From: Arthrobacter sp. Leaf141
GTDB lineage: Bacteria > Actinomycetota > Actinomycetes > Actinomycetales > Micrococcaceae
Reading direction: 5' to 3'
DNA length: 64,000 nt
NCBI RefSeq assembly: GCF_001424565.1
Contig: NZ_LMOL01000016.1
Location: 98,523 to 162,522, forward strand
Below the pieces are notes generated by a model. It had not been told where the DNA came from. It worked only from the letters and a program-made list of their open reading frames with translations, and made no database searches. Shown here piece after piece: positions 16,769 through 25,009 of the stretch. The stretch's first letter is position 1, and the number at the start of each line of letters is the position of its first letter. The position numbers were made by a program, and so were the translations under genes.

Positions 16769-16838
16769 TTCCCAACTAGCTCGCAGTTGTTGTCGTTATG
16801 AGGGCTCAAAACGACAACAACTGCGAGTTAGTTGGGAA
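16769..16838. repeat. Palindromic repeat, copy 2 (inside the pca operon)
   Basis: Two 29-nt arms (16769-16797 and 16810-16838) are complementary except for one position and enclose a 12-nt loop, ATGAGGGCTCAA. The arms begin TTCCCAACTAGCTCGCAG and end TTGTCGTT. The overall design equals that of the element at 8883-8952. Here it lies between pcaC and pcaF in a presumed single transcript, so it would fold as a very stable RNA hairpin and could cause partial termination or protect transcript ends. Confidence 0.85.
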
Positions 16839-16843
16839 GGGGG

Positions 16844-17308
16844 TTAGTTGGGTGGGGTGGGCGCAGCGGGGTCCATGGCCGTTTTGTCCATGTCGCGGAA
16901 CACCTGCTGCGCCGTCTTGAAGGCGGTGTTTGCGGCGGGGACGCCGCAGTAAATGGCGGTTTGAAGCAGGATTTCCTTGATCTCGTCCCTGCTCAGGCCG
17001 TTGGTGAGGGCCGCGCGGATGTGCATGGCCAGCTCCTCCCAATGCCCGTGCGCCACCATCGCCGTGATGGTGACGGCGGAGCGCATCTGCCGGGACAGCC
17101 CCGGCCGGGTCCAGATCCCACCCCACGCGATCCGCGTGATCATGTCCTGGAAATCTTCGGTGAAACCGTCCTTGGCGGCGTTGGCGCGGTCCACATGGGC
17201 CGCGCCCAGCACCTCGCGCCGCACGGCCATGCCGCCGTCGTAAATTTCCTGGCTGGTGGCGTCCGGCTGCACCACGCCGGAGCGCTCCGGGCCCGCTGCG
17301 CCGCTCAC
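16844..17308 (-). CDS. pcaC: 4-carboxymuconolactone decarboxylase
   Basis: 154 residues of the AhpD/CMD fold. MAVRREVLGAAHVDRA, the segment AWGGIWTRPGLSRQMRSAVTITAMVAHGHWEELAMHIRAALTNG and EIKEILLQTAIYCGVPAANTAF match PcaC, which converts 4-carboxymuconolactone to 3-oxoadipate enol-lactone. It begins with GTG overlapping the pcaD stop as GTGA. It is a separate protein and not fused to the hydrolase as in the pcaL genes of several actinobacteria. Its last codons (PTPPN-stop) use the sequence CCCAACTAA, like the end of the palindromic repeat beside it. Confidence 0.93.
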   Translation of the reverse strand: MSGAAGPERSGVVQPDATSQEIYDGGMAVRREVLGAAHVDRANAAKDGFTEDFQDMITRIAWGGIWTRPGLSRQMRSAVTITAMVAHGHWEELAMHIRAALTNGLSRDEIKEILLQTAIYCGVPAANTAFKTAQQVFRDMDKTAMDPAAPTPPN

Positions 17309-18123
17309 TGGGCGCCGCCGCGGGATTCGGACCAGGTGATGAGGTTCCGCAGCAGCTCGGCGACGTGCCCCGGCGCCTCGGCGGGTGCCAGATGGCCCAC
17401 GCCGCCCAGCGTCAGCGCACTGGCCGTTCCACCGCCGGCCGTGATGCCGGCCGCCACGTCTTCGGCGAACGACGGCGGCGCAACAGTATCCTCGGCACCC
17501 GCAACCGCCTGCGTGGGAACCGTGATGCTGCCCAGGTCCGCGCGGACGTCAAACGCGGCAAGGGCCTCGCAGCAGAAGGCGTAACTGAAGCGATCGGCGT
17601 CGCGCAGGGCGTGCAGGAGCCTGCTGCTGAGCTCAGGCTGGCGGTCCATAAAGCCCGGGGCGAACCACCGCTCCGCGGAGCCTTGGATCATCACGGGTGT
17701 GCCCTGGCTGCGGACCGTGGCGGCGCGTTCCAGCCAGCCTTCCGGCGTGCCGAGTTTGGCGCCGCTGCACTGGACGGAAAGGCTTTTGAGCCGGCTGGCG
17801 TGCTTGATGCCGAGCTGCAGGCCCGTTGCTCCGCCCAGCGAGACGCCGGCGTAGTGGAAATCCTGGCCGGGGGCAATGGAATCGACCAGGCCCACCACGG
17901 CGTCCGCCAGCTCCGCCACGCTGAATGGTTCGGCGGCGGCGGGCGAGACCCCGTGCCCGGGGAGGTCCCAGGCCACCACATCCACGGTGGGTCCCAGCAG
18001 GGCGGCGGCGTCCGTCCACAGGACAGAGGACGTTCCCAGGGAGGAGCCCACCACCAGCAGCGGGTGCTCACCGAGGGGGCGCTGCGGAGAGAGCAGCACG
18101 GCTTTCAGGGTTGGTTCAGCCAC
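17305..18123 (-). CDS. pcaD: 3-oxoadipate enol-lactonase
   Basis: 272 residues, alpha/beta hydrolase. LLVVGSSLGTSSVLW forms the oxyanion region, FHYAGVSLGGATGLQLG holds the nucleophile serine (GVSLGG), and the catalytic His is in GGVGHLAPAEAPGHVAELL near the end. It hydrolyses 3-oxoadipate enol-lactone to 3-oxoadipate. The GTG at 18123 overlaps the pcaB stop by 8 nt and begins VAEPTLKAVLLS; the in-frame ORF continues far upstream, but that part is antisense-free shadow of pcaB. Confidence 0.92.
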   Translation of the reverse strand: MAEPTLKAVLLSPQRPLGEHPLLVVGSSLGTSSVLWTDAAALLGPTVDVVAWDLPGHGVSPAAAEPFSVAELADAVVGLVDSIAPGQDFHYAGVSLGGATGLQLGIKHASRLKSLSVQCSGAKLGTPEGWLERAATVRSQGTPVMIQGSAERWFAPGFMDRQPELSSRLLHALRDADRFSYAFCCEALAAFDVRADLGSITVPTQAVAGAEDTVAPPSFAEDVAAGITAGGGTASALTLGGVGHLAPAEAPGHVAELLRNLITWSESRGGAQ

Positions 18124-19567
18124 GGGGGGCTCCAATCGCGTCGGGGTGGGGACGGTCTGTGCCGGCGAAATCCGGGTAGGCCGCCAGGATACGGTGGGCG
18201 ATCCCGGCGGACTCGCCCAGGTAGCCGGCCGGATCCAGGAGCTCGGCCAGCCGGGAGTCCGGGAGGACGTCCTCGGGGACGGTTTCGCGCAGGTACCGGC
18301 GGTAGGCGGCAGCCTGGTCCGCCGCGGGAACCTGGAGGGTCCTGTCCACCACCGCCTGGAGCTGCTGTTTGCCGCCCAGGCCGTCCCGGTCCGCCAGCAG
18401 CGGCGCCACGGCAGCAGCCACGCCTTCGGCCAGGAGCAGGGGCCCGGCGAGGTCGAGGTTGCGGCGCATGGCGGCCGGGAAGACCTGGAGTCCTCCGGTG
18501 AGTTCCTGCAGCTGGCCAACGGCGCCGAGGGCCAGCGCCAGCAGCTGCCGGAGCGCAGGCCATTCCGCGTGCCACGCGCCGTCGGGGCGTTCGTCGTTGA
18601 AATTGGCAGCGGCGAGATGGAGCTGGGCCGCCGGCTGCGGGGCCTGAAGGGCGGCGCTGCGCACCAGCACGGACAGGACGGGATTCTGCTTCTGCGGCAT
18701 GGCCGAGGAAACGCCGCGGCCGGCGGCGCGGGGTTCGGCCACCTCCGCCACCTCGGGCCGGCTGAGGAACAGGACGTCCGCGGCGGTCTTGCCTGCGGCA
18801 TCAAGCACCGCGGCCAGGGCGTTGCCCAGGGAGGTGACCGGCAGGCGGTTGGTGGGCCAGGGCGCGGCAGCCGGGGCCAGGCCCAGGTGCGCGGCGAGAC
18901 TGTCCGCCAGGTTGAAGGGGGTGGCAGCGGAGTTGGCTGTCAACGCGGAACCGGCCGCGAGGGTACCCGCGGCACCGCCGAACTGGACGGGGAAGCCAAG
19001 GCCCGCGAGCTGCCGTCCCGCGGCGGCGAGACCGTGGAACCACTGTGCGGCCCGCAGCCCGAAGGTATAGGGCAGGGAGTGCTGCGTCAGGCTCCGGCCC
19101 ACGCAGAGGGTGGTCGAATGCGCTGCCGACAGGTCCGCGAGGGCCGCTGTGGCCCGGCCCAGGTCAGCCAGCACGGCGCCGACGGCGTTGCGCGCCACCA
19201 GCATCAGGGCGGTATCCAACACGTCCTGGCTGGTGAGCGAGGCGTGCACGGCTGCCGCAGCGCCGACGCCATGGGTGTCCAGCGCTGTGACCTGGCGGCG
19301 GAGGTCCGCCAGCAGGGGGATGACGGGGTTGGCGCCGCCCTGGGCGCGCACCGCGATGTCCGCCACGTCGTAGCGTCCGGGTTCCGCTGCGGCAGCCACA
19401 ACGGCGGACGAACCGGCGGGTGCCAGTCCCGCCTCTTCCAGGACCGCAGCCCAGCCGGCTTCGACGTCGAGGATCGCAGCGAGCACCGCCCGGTCCCCCG
19501 TCAGCGCCGCCACGGACGGCGCGGCGGAGACGGGGCTGAGCAGGCCTGCGTCGGCATCCAGGCTCAC
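18116..19567 (-). CDS. pcaB: 3-carboxy-cis,cis-muconate cycloisomerase
   Basis: 483 residues of the fumarase/aspartase superfamily. The signature SSAMPQKQNPVLSVL lies near residue 280 and an upstream conserved segment is GANPVIPLLADLRRQ with HASLTSQDVLDTALML. It cyclises 3-carboxymuconate to 4-carboxymuconolactone. Start GTG 19567 overlaps the pcaG stop as GTGA. At this length it carries a C-terminal extension beyond the superfamily core, as usual for PcaB. Confidence 0.93.
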   Translation of the reverse strand: MSLDADAGLLSPVSAAPSVAALTGDRAVLAAILDVEAGWAAVLEEAGLAPAGSSAVVAAAAEPGRYDVADIAVRAQGGANPVIPLLADLRRQVTALDTHGVGAAAAVHASLTSQDVLDTALMLVARNAVGAVLADLGRATAALADLSAAHSTTLCVGRSLTQHSLPYTFGLRAAQWFHGLAAAGRQLAGLGFPVQFGGAAGTLAAGSALTANSAATPFNLADSLAAHLGLAPAAAPWPTNRLPVTSLGNALAAVLDAAGKTAADVLFLSRPEVAEVAEPRAAGRGVSSAMPQKQNPVLSVLVRSAALQAPQPAAQLHLAAANFNDERPDGAWHAEWPALRQLLALALGAVGQLQELTGGLQVFPAAMRRNLDLAGPLLLAEGVAAAVAPLLADRDGLGGKQQLQAVVDRTLQVPAADQAAAYRRYLRETVPEDVLPDSRLAELLDPAGYLGESAGIAHRILAAYPDFAGTDRPHPDAIGAPRG

Positions 19568-20130
19568 TGGAAGTCCAGGAAGACTGTCTCGTTGGCGCCC
19601 TGGAAGTGGATGTCCCAGGTGAGACCGCCGTCCGGGTCGCGGCGGGCGATCAGGGTGTCGCGGCGTTCCGGGTCAAGCGAGGCCAGCAGCGGATCGTTGG
19701 CCAGAGCGGCGGTGTCCTCCGGAAGGTAGATCCTGGTGAACAGCCGGTTGGTCAGGCCGCGGGCGAAGATGGCCACGGAGATGAAGGGCGCGGCACCGGG
19801 TTCGGTGGGGCCCGGGTTCACGGTGGTGAAGGTGAAGACGCCCGAGTAGCCCACGGAGCCGCGGCCCCAGCCGGTGAAGGTGTAGCCGTCACGCACCAGC
19901 GAACCGGTCTTCTGCACGATCCGGCCTTCGGCATCCGGCTGCCAGATTTCCAGGATGGCGTCAGGTACGGTCTCGCCGGCGCCGTCGTACACGGTGCCCT
20001 GGAGCCGGATGGAACCGGCGGAGCCGGGGGCGAGGAGTTCGTTGTCCTTCTCAAAGGGCAGGGCGTAGCCGTAGAACGGGCCCACGGTCTGGCCCGGGGT
20101 GGGGACCAGCGGGGTGGTGTGGTTGCTCAT
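19564..20130 (-). CDS. pcaG: Protocatechuate 3,4-dioxygenase alpha subunit
   Basis: 188 residues of the intradiol dioxygenase fold, beginning with the alpha-subunit hallmark TPGQTVGPFYGYALPF. It includes LQGTVYDGAGETVPDAILEIWQPDAEGRI and ends with LTWDIHFQGANETVFLDF. The alpha subunit shapes the active site but lacks the iron ligands, which are in PcaH. The enzyme opens the protocatechuate ring between the hydroxyls to give 3-carboxymuconate. Start ATG 20130 lies 5 nt downstream of the pcaH stop. Confidence 0.95.
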   Translation of the reverse strand: MSNHTTPLVPTPGQTVGPFYGYALPFEKDNELLAPGSAGSIRLQGTVYDGAGETVPDAILEIWQPDAEGRIVQKTGSLVRDGYTFTGWGRGSVGYSGVFTFTTVNPGPTEPGAAPFISVAIFARGLTNRLFTRIYLPEDTAALANDPLLASLDPERRDTLIARRDPDGGLTWDIHFQGANETVFLDFQ

Positions 20131-20135
20131 GAGTG

Positions 20136-20999
20136 TTATTCCTCGTCGCCTTCTGCGCCCAGCGCCTCGTTTTCGGTCCAGGTCCGCTTGGGTCCGGTCA
20201 GCACGATGTCCCAGTTGTAGCCCAGCGCCCATTCGGGCTCGGTGAGGCTGTGGTCGTAGCTGGCCACCAGCCGGTCCCGGGCGTCCTGGTCCACGATGGT
20301 CTGGTAGATGGGGTCCAGTGGGAAGAGCTGGTCGCCGGGGAAGTACATCTGGGTGATGATGCGCTGGGTGAACTCCGTGCCGAACATGGAGAAGTGGATG
20401 TGCGCCGGCCGCCAGGCGTTCAGGTGATTTTTCCACGGGTAGGCGCCGGGTTTGATGGTAGTGAAGCGGTAGGAGCCGTCCGGGCCGGTGATGCATCGGC
20501 CGATGCCCGTGAAGTTGGGGTCCAGCGGGGCCGGGTGCTGGTCGCGCTTGTGGATGTAGCGGCCGGAGGCGTTGGCCTGCCAGATTTCCACCAGCTGGCC
20601 GGCCACGGGCCGGCCGTCGCCGTCCAGGACCTTGCCGGCAACAATGATCCGCTCGCCCTGGGGCTCGCCGTTGTGCTGGATGGTCAGGTCGGCTTCCAGC
20701 GCGTGCACGTCCTGGTGGCCGAAGGCCGGGGAGTACAGCTCGATGGTTTCCGGGTCCGCGTGGTGCAGGCTCTTGGTGGGGTGGCGCAGGATGCTGCTGC
20801 GGTACGGCGGGTAATCCAGCCGGGGCTGCGTCTCTGCGGGGGCCCCGTCCTTGAGCGCCTGCGCGTAGGCGCCGGCCAGGCCGTTGATCTCGGCGCTGAG
20901 ATCCTGCTGGGTCTCCACGGCGCGGTCCGCCATGGTGTGTCCTGCCTTGGGTTCGGCAGCCGGGACAAGTTCGTCCGTTTCGGTGGTGGTGTGCGGCAC
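20136..20999 (-). CDS. pcaH: Protocatechuate 3,4-dioxygenase beta subunit
   Basis: 287 residues. The iron(III) ligands are visible: Tyr in NASGRYIHK, Tyr in KPGAYPWKN, and the two His of WRPAHIHFS. QLVEIWQANASGRY is the intradiol-dioxygenase signature. The N-terminal 45 residues (Thr/Glu-rich) exceed the core of the family. It starts with GTG 20999, preceded by AAAGGAG. With PcaG it forms the catalytic dioxygenase of the pathway; it follows quiC1 after about 50 nt. Confidence 0.95.
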   Translation of the reverse strand: MPHTTTETDELVPAAEPKAGHTMADRAVETQQDLSAEINGLAGAYAQALKDGAPAETQPRLDYPPYRSSILRHPTKSLHHADPETIELYSPAFGHQDVHALEADLTIQHNGEPQGERIIVAGKVLDGDGRPVAGQLVEIWQANASGRYIHKRDQHPAPLDPNFTGIGRCITGPDGSYRFTTIKPGAYPWKNHLNAWRPAHIHFSMFGTEFTQRIITQMYFPGDQLFPLDPIYQTIVDQDARDRLVASYDHSLTEPEWALGYNWDIVLTGPKRTWTENEALGAEGDEE

Positions 21000-21052
21000 G
21001 GCTGGCTCCTTTCTGGGTTGCGGATGGGGTGGTACGGGATGGGTGGGGACGG

Positions 21053-22924
21053 TCAGCTGCGGTGCAGGTGGTCGTACTGGACGGCATGCCGGACCGGGGC
21101 GTTGGGCGCCCCGTAACCGTCGTAGCCGCCGCGCCGTTCCACCATTTCGAAGAAGACGCTGCCAACGGTGGCCGTGTAGAAGTGCAGGAATTCGCCGTCG
21201 GCGTCCCGGTCGTAGAGCAGGTTCAGGTCCTGGAGGGTGGCCAGGAAGTCCGGGTGCAGGCCGAACCGGGCGCCGAGGTCCTCGTAATAGTTGGCCGGGA
21301 TCTGCAGGAATTCCAGCCCCCTGCCGCGGGCGGCACGGGCGGTGCCCACCAGGTCGTCCACCGCGAAGGCGATGTGTTCCTGGTACGTGGTCCGGGCCCC
21401 GCCGCCTTCCTGCTGGATGAGGGGGGCCAGGTTCAGGACCAGGCGCACTGACCGGTCGGCGCTGAGCATGACCTGCGAGCGGACCAGTCCGGTGGGGCTG
21501 GGCACCTCGGCGAAGGGCTGCGGCTGCAGGGCCAGGGCGCTGGTATAGAAGAGGACAGCTTCATCGAAGTGCTGCCAGGGCTGGGCGAGGTTGATGTGGT
21601 CGATCACGGCCGTGCTGCCGCCGGCCGGAACGTCCAGGCCTTCGCCGAATTCGCTGGTCCAGGCCGCTGTGCGGTCCGCACTGCCCTGGCAAAGGAACAC
21701 CTCGGTGGAATCCGGCGCGGCGAAGCCCTGGAAGACCTCCTCGTTGGCCTGGCTCTTGCGGGGGACCGCGGGGGCCTTAAGCTGCTGGGCGCGGGCGGCG
21801 GCAATGACGGGGGAATCGACGTCGAACCCCAGGGCAGCAATGGCCGGTGCACTGCCTGCGGCCAGGTCCGGGGCTGCCTCGTTGATGACAACCCGCGCAG
21901 CACCCATGCTCCAGAGCTGCACGTCCTTGGTCCGGTGCCGGCCGTCGAAGCCGAAGCCCAACTGGCCCAGGACCGTCTCCAGTCCTGTGGTGTCAGCGGC
22001 GCGGACCTCGGCAAAGTTCCAGCCGGCGGGTTCGGCCACCTGCGGAAGGGTTGCCAGTTCCATGGGATAACGACGCCGGGGCACGGCCGGGGTGCCGGCG
22101 TTGGCATCGAGCCACTTGGCGCCCTGCTCCTCGAGCCAGATGAGCGAGCGCATGCCGTCAACGGCGGTGCGTTCCACATCCGACTGGCGGAAGACGTCGT
22201 TGAAGATCTCCAGCGATACCGGGCCGGCGTACCCGGCACGGACCACGTGGCCCATGAACTTGGCCAGTTCGAACTGGCCTTCGCCCGGGAAGACCCGGTA
22301 GTGCCGGCTCCAGGACAGCACGTCCATGGCCAGCTTCGGGGCGTCGGCCACCTGAACAAAGAAGATTTTGGCAGGGTCCAGCGCCTCGATCGGGGCCGTG
22401 TCCCAGTTGCGGGACAGGATATGGAAGGAGTCCAGGCAGGTGCCCAGGTTGGGGTGGTCCACTGCCGTGACCAGCCGGTGCGCGTGTTCGTAGTCGCTGA
22501 CGAACTTTCCCCAGGCCAGCGCCTCATACGCCACTTTGACGCCGTGGTCGCCGGCGAGCGCGGCCAGTTGGCCCAGCTGCTCAACCCGCAGGTCGTCGCT
22601 GTCGACGCTCGCCGTGGCCACGTTGGAGCAGACCAGGATGGTGTCCATGCCAAGCCGGGACATCAGCCTGAATTTAGCGTCCGCCCGGCGCAGGTTGGCG
22701 GCCAGCAGGTCCCCGGGGACACTGTCGAAGTCGCGGAACGGCTGATACAGGTCAAGGGTCAGGCCCAGGTCTGCGGCCATTTTCCGGATGTCCTCCGGCG
22801 GCAGCGGCGAGGTGACCAGGTCCTGTTCGAAGATTTCGATGCCGTCGAAGCCCGCGATGGCGCAGGCCTGCATCTTTTCCTTCAGGGTGCCGGAGAGGCA
22901 CACGGTGGCAATTCCGGTGCGCAT
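21053..22924 (-). CDS. quiC1: 3-dehydroshikimate dehydratase fused to HPPD-like domain (QuiC1 type)
   Basis: 623 residues in two parts. The N-terminal TIM barrel (about 1-285) has the xylose-isomerase-like fold with FDGIEIFEQDL, YEALAWGKFVSDYEHA, GTCLDSFHI and SLEIFNDVFR, the latter carrying metal-binding acids. It converts 3-dehydroshikimate to protocatechuate. The C-terminal half (about 290-600) resembles 4-hydroxyphenylpyruvate dioxygenase/vicinal-oxygen-chelate proteins: AVIDHINLAQPWQ, TYQEHIAFAVDDL and FFEMVERRGGYDGYG keep the iron-ligand-like His, His and Glu. This fused architecture is known from Pseudomonas QuiC1. The start codon overlaps the aroE stop (TGATG). Confidence 0.9.
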   Translation of the reverse strand: MRTGIATVCLSGTLKEKMQACAIAGFDGIEIFEQDLVTSPLPPEDIRKMAADLGLTLDLYQPFRDFDSVPGDLLAANLRRADAKFRLMSRLGMDTILVCSNVATASVDSDDLRVEQLGQLAALAGDHGVKVAYEALAWGKFVSDYEHAHRLVTAVDHPNLGTCLDSFHILSRNWDTAPIEALDPAKIFFVQVADAPKLAMDVLSWSRHYRVFPGEGQFELAKFMGHVVRAGYAGPVSLEIFNDVFRQSDVERTAVDGMRSLIWLEEQGAKWLDANAGTPAVPRRRYPMELATLPQVAEPAGWNFAEVRAADTTGLETVLGQLGFGFDGRHRTKDVQLWSMGAARVVINEAAPDLAAGSAPAIAALGFDVDSPVIAAARAQQLKAPAVPRKSQANEEVFQGFAAPDSTEVFLCQGSADRTAAWTSEFGEGLDVPAGGSTAVIDHINLAQPWQHFDEAVLFYTSALALQPQPFAEVPSPTGLVRSQVMLSADRSVRLVLNLAPLIQQEGGGARTTYQEHIAFAVDDLVGTARAARGRGLEFLQIPANYYEDLGARFGLHPDFLATLQDLNLLYDRDADGEFLHFYTATVGSVFFEMVERRGGYDGYGAPNAPVRHAVQYDHLHRS

Positions 22925-23805
22925 CAGGCAGCCACCTCCTCGGCGGCGACGAGCTGCAGGAAATGGCTGCGCATCCGGTCCGCATCCGGTTCCAGGCCCG
23001 TGAAGATGCGGAAGGCGTCAGCCGCCTGGCCCACAGCCATCCGGCCGCCGTCCAGCACGGTGCAGCCCTTGGCGCGGGCGTCCCGGACCAGCTCGGTGTC
23101 GATGGGCCGGTAGACGATGTCCGCCACCCAGTGCCGGGATTCCACCAATTCCAGGTCCAGCGGTGCGCCGGGGTGGGCCGCCATGCCCACGGGCGTGCAG
23201 TGCACCAGCCCGTCGGCGGCAGGCATCAGCTGCGGCAGCTCCGCCGTCGTCCGGCCCGTGATGGTGCTGTCCGGGAAAAAGCCGGCCAGTTCCGCGGCGC
23301 GCTGGGCCGCGCGTTCCGGGTCGACGTCCACGAGGTCCAGGGTGCGGACGCCGGCGCTGAGCAGGGCGTATGCGACGGCGGAACCGGCACCGCCGGCGCC
23401 CAGCTGGACCACGTGTTCCAGGGCAGCGCCGGGGAGGCCCGCGGCCAGGGCGGCGGCGAAGCCGGACCAGTCGGTGTTGTGTCCCACGAACCGACCGTCA
23501 CGGATGACTACGGTGTTGACAGCGCCCAGGCGACGGGCATCGGGTGAGATCTCGTCCAGGTGCGCCAGGACCAGCTGCTTGCAGGGGTGGGTGATGTTCA
23601 GGCCGTTGAAGCCGAGGCTGCGGGCGCTCCGGAGCAGGCTGCCCACTGCTTCGCCGGCCAGGCCGAGTTCCAGGAGGTCGATGGGCCGGTAGAGGTAGCG
23701 GAGGCCCAGCAGATCGGCCTCGTGTTCGTGCATGGGCGGGGTGAGGGATGGCGTAACGCCATCGCCGACCAGTCCCACCAGGTAGGACTCGGTTCGAGAA
23801 CTCAT
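22924..23805 (-). CDS. aroE: Quinate/shikimate 3-dehydrogenase-type AroE protein
   Basis: 293 residues. GFNGLNITHPCKQ contains the catalytic Lys76, GAVNTVV and GHNTDWSGF contain Asp112, and the Rossmann motif is QLGAGGAGSAVAYALLSAG. The NITHPCKQ variant, instead of the TVPFK of biosynthetic AroE, and the operon with quiC1 point to catabolic oxidation of quinate or shikimate (as for QsuD) and not to aromatic biosynthesis. It is the promoter-proximal gene of the pca unit, with AAAGGAG 8 nt before its ATG. Confidence 0.88.
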   Translation of the reverse strand: MSSRTESYLVGLVGDGVTPSLTPPMHEHEADLLGLRYLYRPIDLLELGLAGEAVGSLLRSARSLGFNGLNITHPCKQLVLAHLDEISPDARRLGAVNTVVIRDGRFVGHNTDWSGFAAALAAGLPGAALEHVVQLGAGGAGSAVAYALLSAGVRTLDLVDVDPERAAQRAAELAGFFPDSTITGRTTAELPQLMPAADGLVHCTPVGMAAHPGAPLDLELVESRHWVADIVYRPIDTELVRDARAKGCTVLDGGRMAVGQAADAFRIFTGLEPDADRMRSHFLQLVAAEEVAA

Positions 23806-23910
23806 CCGTGCAGCTCCTTTGGTAACGGCACCCGGTGCGCGGGCCGCTCAGCGGCCGGGACAGGGGGTGTAGGGATGACAGTACAGCATTTGTTCATTAG
23901 TCGCACTACT

Positions 23911-23925
23911 GTTCGAGATGCGAAC
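23911..23925. promoter_or_regulatory. Candidate operator of the aroE-pca operon
   Basis: GTTCG-AGATG-CGAAC is a perfect inverted repeat with a 5-nt spacer, 106-120 nt upstream of the aroE start and 14 nt from the stop of the upstream IclR gene. IclR regulators typically bind such 14-15 bp palindromes. Either the adjacent IclR protein or PcaR could be the reader. No second copy was found in the divergent IclR/transporter region. Confidence 0.45.
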
Positions 23926-23938
23926 TTTTAACCGGGGG

Positions 23939-24781
23939 TCAGCGCTGCGGAAGCCGGTCCGCGAGCTCCGCCGCGGCTTCCAGCAGCACCGGCAGGTGCG
24001 CCTCGAGCCCTTCGACGGTGAGCCTGAAAACGGGAGCTGCGGTGGCAAGGGATGCGAAGGCGTATCCCTGGGCGTTCAGCACTGGCACAGCCAGGGCCCG
24101 CATGCCGGTCTCGTTTTCCTCGTCCATCACGGCGTAGCCCCGGCGCCGGACCGCCTCGATCTCCGCCCGGAACGCGTCCCGGTCCACGATGGTCCGGTCC
24201 GTCAGCCGCTCCAGGGGAAGCTCGGCCAGCAGGTGCTCCCGTTCAGCATCCTCGGCAAATGCCACCAGCACCTTGCCGACGGCGGTCGCGGACAGGGAGC
24301 CCAGGTGGCCGGGGTCACTGGTGACCCGGAACGTCTGCGGGCCATCCACTTTGTTGACAGTGAGGTGGTGAATGCCGTCGCGGACGCTGAGGATGGTGGC
24401 TTCAGCCGTCCGGCCCGTCACCCGGCGCAGGATGGGCAGGGCGGTCCCGGCAAAGCCGTGGTGGTTGGATACCCGCTGCCCCAGCTGGAAGACCCGCAGG
24501 CCCAAGTGGTAGCGGCGGCCATCCGGCTCATAATCCACAAAGCCATCGCGGGTCAGTGACCCCAGGAGCCGGTAGGTGGTGCTGAAGGGAAGTCCGGCCC
24601 GGCGCGAGATGTCCGCAGCACTGGCCCCGCGGGGCTCATCGCCCAGCAGGACCAGGAGCCCCAGGGCCTTGCCCACCATGTCCGTGCCGCCCGGAACCCG
24701 GGCGCCGGCAGCCCCGGCGGGCTGGCCATCAGTGTCATCGCCGGCCAGCGGCTGGGCAGTTGTGGTTTGGTTCACACTCAT
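23939..24781 (-). CDS. IclR-family regulator near the quinate/shikimate genes
   Basis: 280 residues. A 35-residue Ala/Gly/Thr-rich head precedes the helix-turn-helix (about 35-95: GLLVLLGDEPRGASAADISRRAGLPFSTTYRLLGSL) and an IclR effector domain with GSLSATAVGKVLVAF and AVPVLNAQGYAFASLATAA. Its place between the aroE-pca operon and a divergent ShiA-like transporter suggests a QsuR-like sensor of shikimate, quinate or a downstream intermediate. The ATG at 24781 was chosen; another at 24799 is possible, and neither has a clear Shine-Dalgarno sequence. Confidence 0.85.
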   Translation of the reverse strand: MSVNQTTTAQPLAGDDTDGQPAGAAGARVPGGTDMVGKALGLLVLLGDEPRGASAADISRRAGLPFSTTYRLLGSLTRDGFVDYEPDGRRYHLGLRVFQLGQRVSNHHGFAGTALPILRRVTGRTAEATILSVRDGIHHLTVNKVDGPQTFRVTSDPGHLGSLSATAVGKVLVAFAEDAEREHLLAELPLERLTDRTIVDRDAFRAEIEAVRRRGYAVMDEENETGMRALAVPVLNAQGYAFASLATAAPVFRLTVEGLEAHLPVLLEAAAELADRLPQR

Positions 24782-25009
24782 AGGTCGATGTTGCCACAAT
24801 GTGAGAGCTATTTCCAGAGTGTGATTATTTTTCTTGACAGGTAACGCAGCTCACAGCCATCATTGCTGTATCGCACCAGTAGCTCCCACCATGCGGCTAC
24901 CACCTCCGGGATTTTCGGATTCCGGCCAGCACCTCGACGCGCCCGCACCAAGGCAGCGGCAAAATGCTTTTCACTTTTCCCCGACACTGTCGTCACACAA
25001 AGGAACGCC

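Noticed and set aside
18124..18804. N-terminal extension of PcaD
   Set aside because: The frame stays open across pcaB, but the hydrolase family starts near 18123 and the extension is Arg/Pro/Ser-rich shadow sequence.
17876..19729. 617-codon plus-strand reading frame opposite pcaB and pcaD
   Set aside because: Both real genes are on the other strand with active-site motifs; this is a shadow.
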